7,520 nucleotides of DNA from positions 1 through 7,520 of the forward strand of contig DAOTZU010000177.1 in the NCBI GenBank assembly GCA_034433995.1, in the 5' to 3' direction. Position numbers and translations under genes: made by a program. Below the pieces are notes generated by a model. The model made no database searches and was not told the origin of the DNA. It worked only from the letters and a program-made list of their open reading frames with translations. Of the stretch, positions 5,908 to 7,520 are shown one piece after another; the first letter of the stretch is position 1, and the number at the start of each line of letters is the position of its first letter. Source of the DNA: DAOTZU01 sp034433995. GTDB lineage: Bacteria > Chloroflexota > Anaerolineae > UBA1429.

Positions 5908-6743
5908 GGTTCACCGCCCTCTTGCGCCAGACCTGTGGGGGCAAAGTTGAGCACCACCATCACCATCTCCAGATCCCGCAGGTTGACGGCCGGTATCACC
6001 ACCGCCTCTTGGAACATCTCCACATCCCGCTGCGAGACGCTGGCCACCTGTCCGATCACCAGCCGCTTGGGAAAGTTGCCGCCCAAGCCCGAGGTCAAGA
6101 CGATATCGCCGGGGGCCACCATATCTCCCTGGGGGATGTAACGCATCACCAATTCGCCTCCAGGGTAGCCTTGCACCATGCCCGTGGCCCGGGAACGCTG
6201 GATCAAAGCGCTGACCGAGCTGGAGGGATCCGTGATGAGCATCACCTTGGCCGCGCTGGCGCTCACCTCGCTGATGCGTCCCACCAAACCCTCGGCGGTG
6301 AGCACGGGCATCCCCCGCTGCACACCATCGGCCGCGCCGCGATCGATGATCAAATAGCGCAAGAGGTTATTGGGATCGTGGCCGATGACCTCCGCCGCCA
6401 AGAGTTCCAGGGCGGGCACGGCGCTCTTGTAATTGAGCTGCCGGCGCAGGTTCTCGTTCTCGATCTGCGCCTCTTGCAAAAGGATCACCTGGTTACGCAA
6501 GGCCAAATTCTCCTGGCGCAGCGCCTCATAATCCTTCTGCAGACTGAACCAATGGCCGGCGCTCTGCCAGAGGTCGCTCACCGGCCGCACCAAGCGTCCC
6601 AAAACCAGTTGCACCGGCGCCAAGAGCCGCGAAAACCCATCTCGGACGGGATTGACGCCGCCCGCCTGATCCAAGACCAACCACGCCAAGATCAGGGCAA
6701 GGACGACGATCACCGCGATGGCCCGGCCGCGCTGCCCCTTCAT
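5904..6743 (-). CDS. mreC: Cell shape-determining protein MreC
   Basis: Bitopic membrane protein that links cytoplasmic MreB with the extracytoplasmic parts of PBP2 and, in known systems, activates PBP2-RodA. The 279 residues match the usual 270-300. It has a basic N-terminus (MKGQRGR), one transmembrane helix at about 8-24, a coiled coil at about 66-104 rich in Glu, Leu, Gln and Asn (for example QENLALRNQVILLQEAQIEN), then the two beta-barrel domains. The family core is recognisable in LIIDRGAADGVQRGMPVLTAEGLVGRI (read as segments 131-140, 141-150 and 151-157), in VMLITDPSSSVSALI (167-181) and in GDIVLTSGLGGNFPKRLVIG (212-231). A G-rich Shine-Dalgarno region (6750-6758) precedes the ATG. It begins 33 bases after mreB, and its last bases overlap mreD. 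Confidence 0.96.
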   Translation of the reverse strand: MKGQRGRAIAVIVVLALILAWLVLDQAGGVNPVRDGFSRLLAPVQLVLGRLVRPVSDLWQSAGHWFSLQKDYEALRQENLALRNQVILLQEAQIENENLRRQLNYKSAVPALELLAAEVIGHDPNNLLRYLIIDRGAADGVQRGMPVLTAEGLVGRISEVSASAAKVMLITDPSSSVSALIQRSRATGMVQGYPGGELVMRYIPQGDMVAPGDIVLTSGLGGNFPKRLVIGQVASVSQRDVEMFQEAVVIPAVNLRDLEMVMVVLNFAPTGLAQEGGEP

Positions 6744-6776
6744 CGTGTGCTCCCCCTCGCGGCACCCTCAGCAAAG

Positions 6777-7520
6777 CTAGGCCGGGCGCGCACGGGATAG
6801 CGATCCCCTTTGGGTGGTGGCCAGCACCTTGTGATAGCGATCCAAATTGGCCACGATGATCCCCGCGCCCTTGACCACGCAGGTGATGGGATCCTCGGCG
6901 CGATAGACGCGCATGCGCGTCTCCTGGGAGAGGCGCTCCGGGAGGCCCTGCAAAAGGGAGCCGCCGCCGGCCAACACGATGCCCTGTTCCATCAAATCGG
7001 CCACCAGTTCGGGGGGCGTTTCGTCCAGGGCGGCCTTGACGGCCTCCACGATGAGGCCCACCGGCCCGGCCAGCGCCTCGCGGATCTCTACGCTGCTCAC
7101 CTCGATGGCCTCGGGCAGGCCGGTGATCAGGTTACGGCCGCGCATGGTGATGGTCTGTTCCTCCGGCAAGGGATAGGCCGAGCCGATGGCGATCTTGGTC
7201 CGCTCCGCCATACGCTCGCCGATAAGGAGGTTGTATTTTTGGCGGGCGTACTGGATGATCTCCTCATCCATCTCGTCGCCGGCCACGCGGATGGAGCGGC
7301 TGACCACGATCCCGCCCAAAGAGATCACGGCCACCTCCGTGGTGCCGCCGCCGATATCCACCACCATGCTGCCCACCGAGTCGCTCACGGGCAGCCCCGC
7401 CCCCAAGGCGGCGGCCATGGGCTCCTCCACCAAGTAGGCCTCGCGGGCGCCGGCGCTCAAGGTGGCATCGTGCACGGCGCGCTTTTCCACCTCCGTCACG
7501 CCGCTGGGGATGCCCACCAC
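6777..7520 (-). CDS. mreB: Rod shape-determining protein MreB, C-terminal part (5' end beyond window)
   Basis: Bacterial actin homologue that forms ATP-dependent membrane filaments and orients the wall-elongation machinery. The window holds 247 codons plus stop; roughly the first 95-100 residues of a protein of about 335-345 are missing. The first visible codon, GTG, is an internal Val and not a start. In fragment numbering, the nucleotide-binding signatures are VVDIGGGTTEVAVISLGG (53-70, phosphate-2 loop) and GIVLAGGGSLLQGL (180-193, adenosine loop). Other MreB-typical stretches are EEPMAAALGAGLP (32-44), GDEMDEEII (81-89), ERTKIAIGSA (106-115) and the MRGRNLITGLP segment (126-136). The C-terminal tail ends in a short Ser/Arg stretch (SLSRARPA). 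It leads the visible operon. DnaK and Hsp70 share the fold but not these motifs. Confidence 0.97.
   Translation of the reverse strand: MVGIPSGVTEVEKRAVHDATLSAGAREAYLVEEPMAAALGAGLPVSDSVGSMVVDIGGGTTEVAVISLGGIVVSRSIRVAGDEMDEEIIQYARQKYNLLIGERMAERTKIAIGSAYPLPEEQTITMRGRNLITGLPEAIEVSSVEIREALAGPVGLIVEAVKAALDETPPELVADLMEQGIVLAGGGSLLQGLPERLSQETRMRVYRAEDPITCVVKGAGIIVANLDRYHKVLATTQRGSLSRARPA

Noticed and set aside
5922..6800. A 292-codon plus-strand frame opposite mreC
   Set aside because: Antisense to conserved MreC, His/Gln-rich composition, no family likeness.

Overview
The window is a compact, high-GC stretch of core bacterial genome. Eight genes lie head to tail on the minus strand. In transcription order (from 7520 down to 1) they are mreB (5' end outside the window), mreC, mreD, mrdA (PBP2), minC, minD, rodA and gltX (3' end outside the window). 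Nothing on the plus strand looks like a real gene. I see no tRNA, rRNA, insertion sequence, CRISPR array, integration site or other accessory element. Coding density is very high: the largest gap is 118 bases (mrdA to minC), and the other gaps are 33, 48, 24 and 4 bases. Two junctions (mreC/mreD and mreD/mrdA) are 4-base ATGA overlaps.

Functionally this is a cell-shape and division-site operon. MreB filaments, the membrane proteins MreC and MreD, the SEDS glycosyltransferase RodA and the class B transpeptidase PBP2 form the Rod complex (elongasome) that builds the lateral wall of rod-shaped cells. MinC and MinD block FtsZ ring assembly away from midcell. Linking the two ties wall elongation to division placement. 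gltX, which makes Glu-tRNA, follows rodA after 24 bases and is probably cotranscribed. That is a housekeeping passenger, not an obvious functional partner.

The order mreB-mreC-mreD-mrdA-minC-minD-rodA resembles the cluster I know from Clostridia and related lineages, where minE normally sits between minD and rodA. Here that slot is 48 bases and cannot hold minE. The GC-rich codon use and the style of the GltX N-terminus make me lean towards Chloroflexota (Anaerolineae-like), but this is an impression from memory; a high-GC Clostridia-like or other rod-shaped lineage cannot be excluded without a search.

I do not find an undescribed system here. The points worth a second look are modest: the missing minE, a Cys/His set in PBP2 that could be a variant zinc site, a strong hairpin in the mrdA-minC gap that fits the minus-strand RNA, a second hairpin after minD, and a poor Shine-Dalgarno site for rodA.
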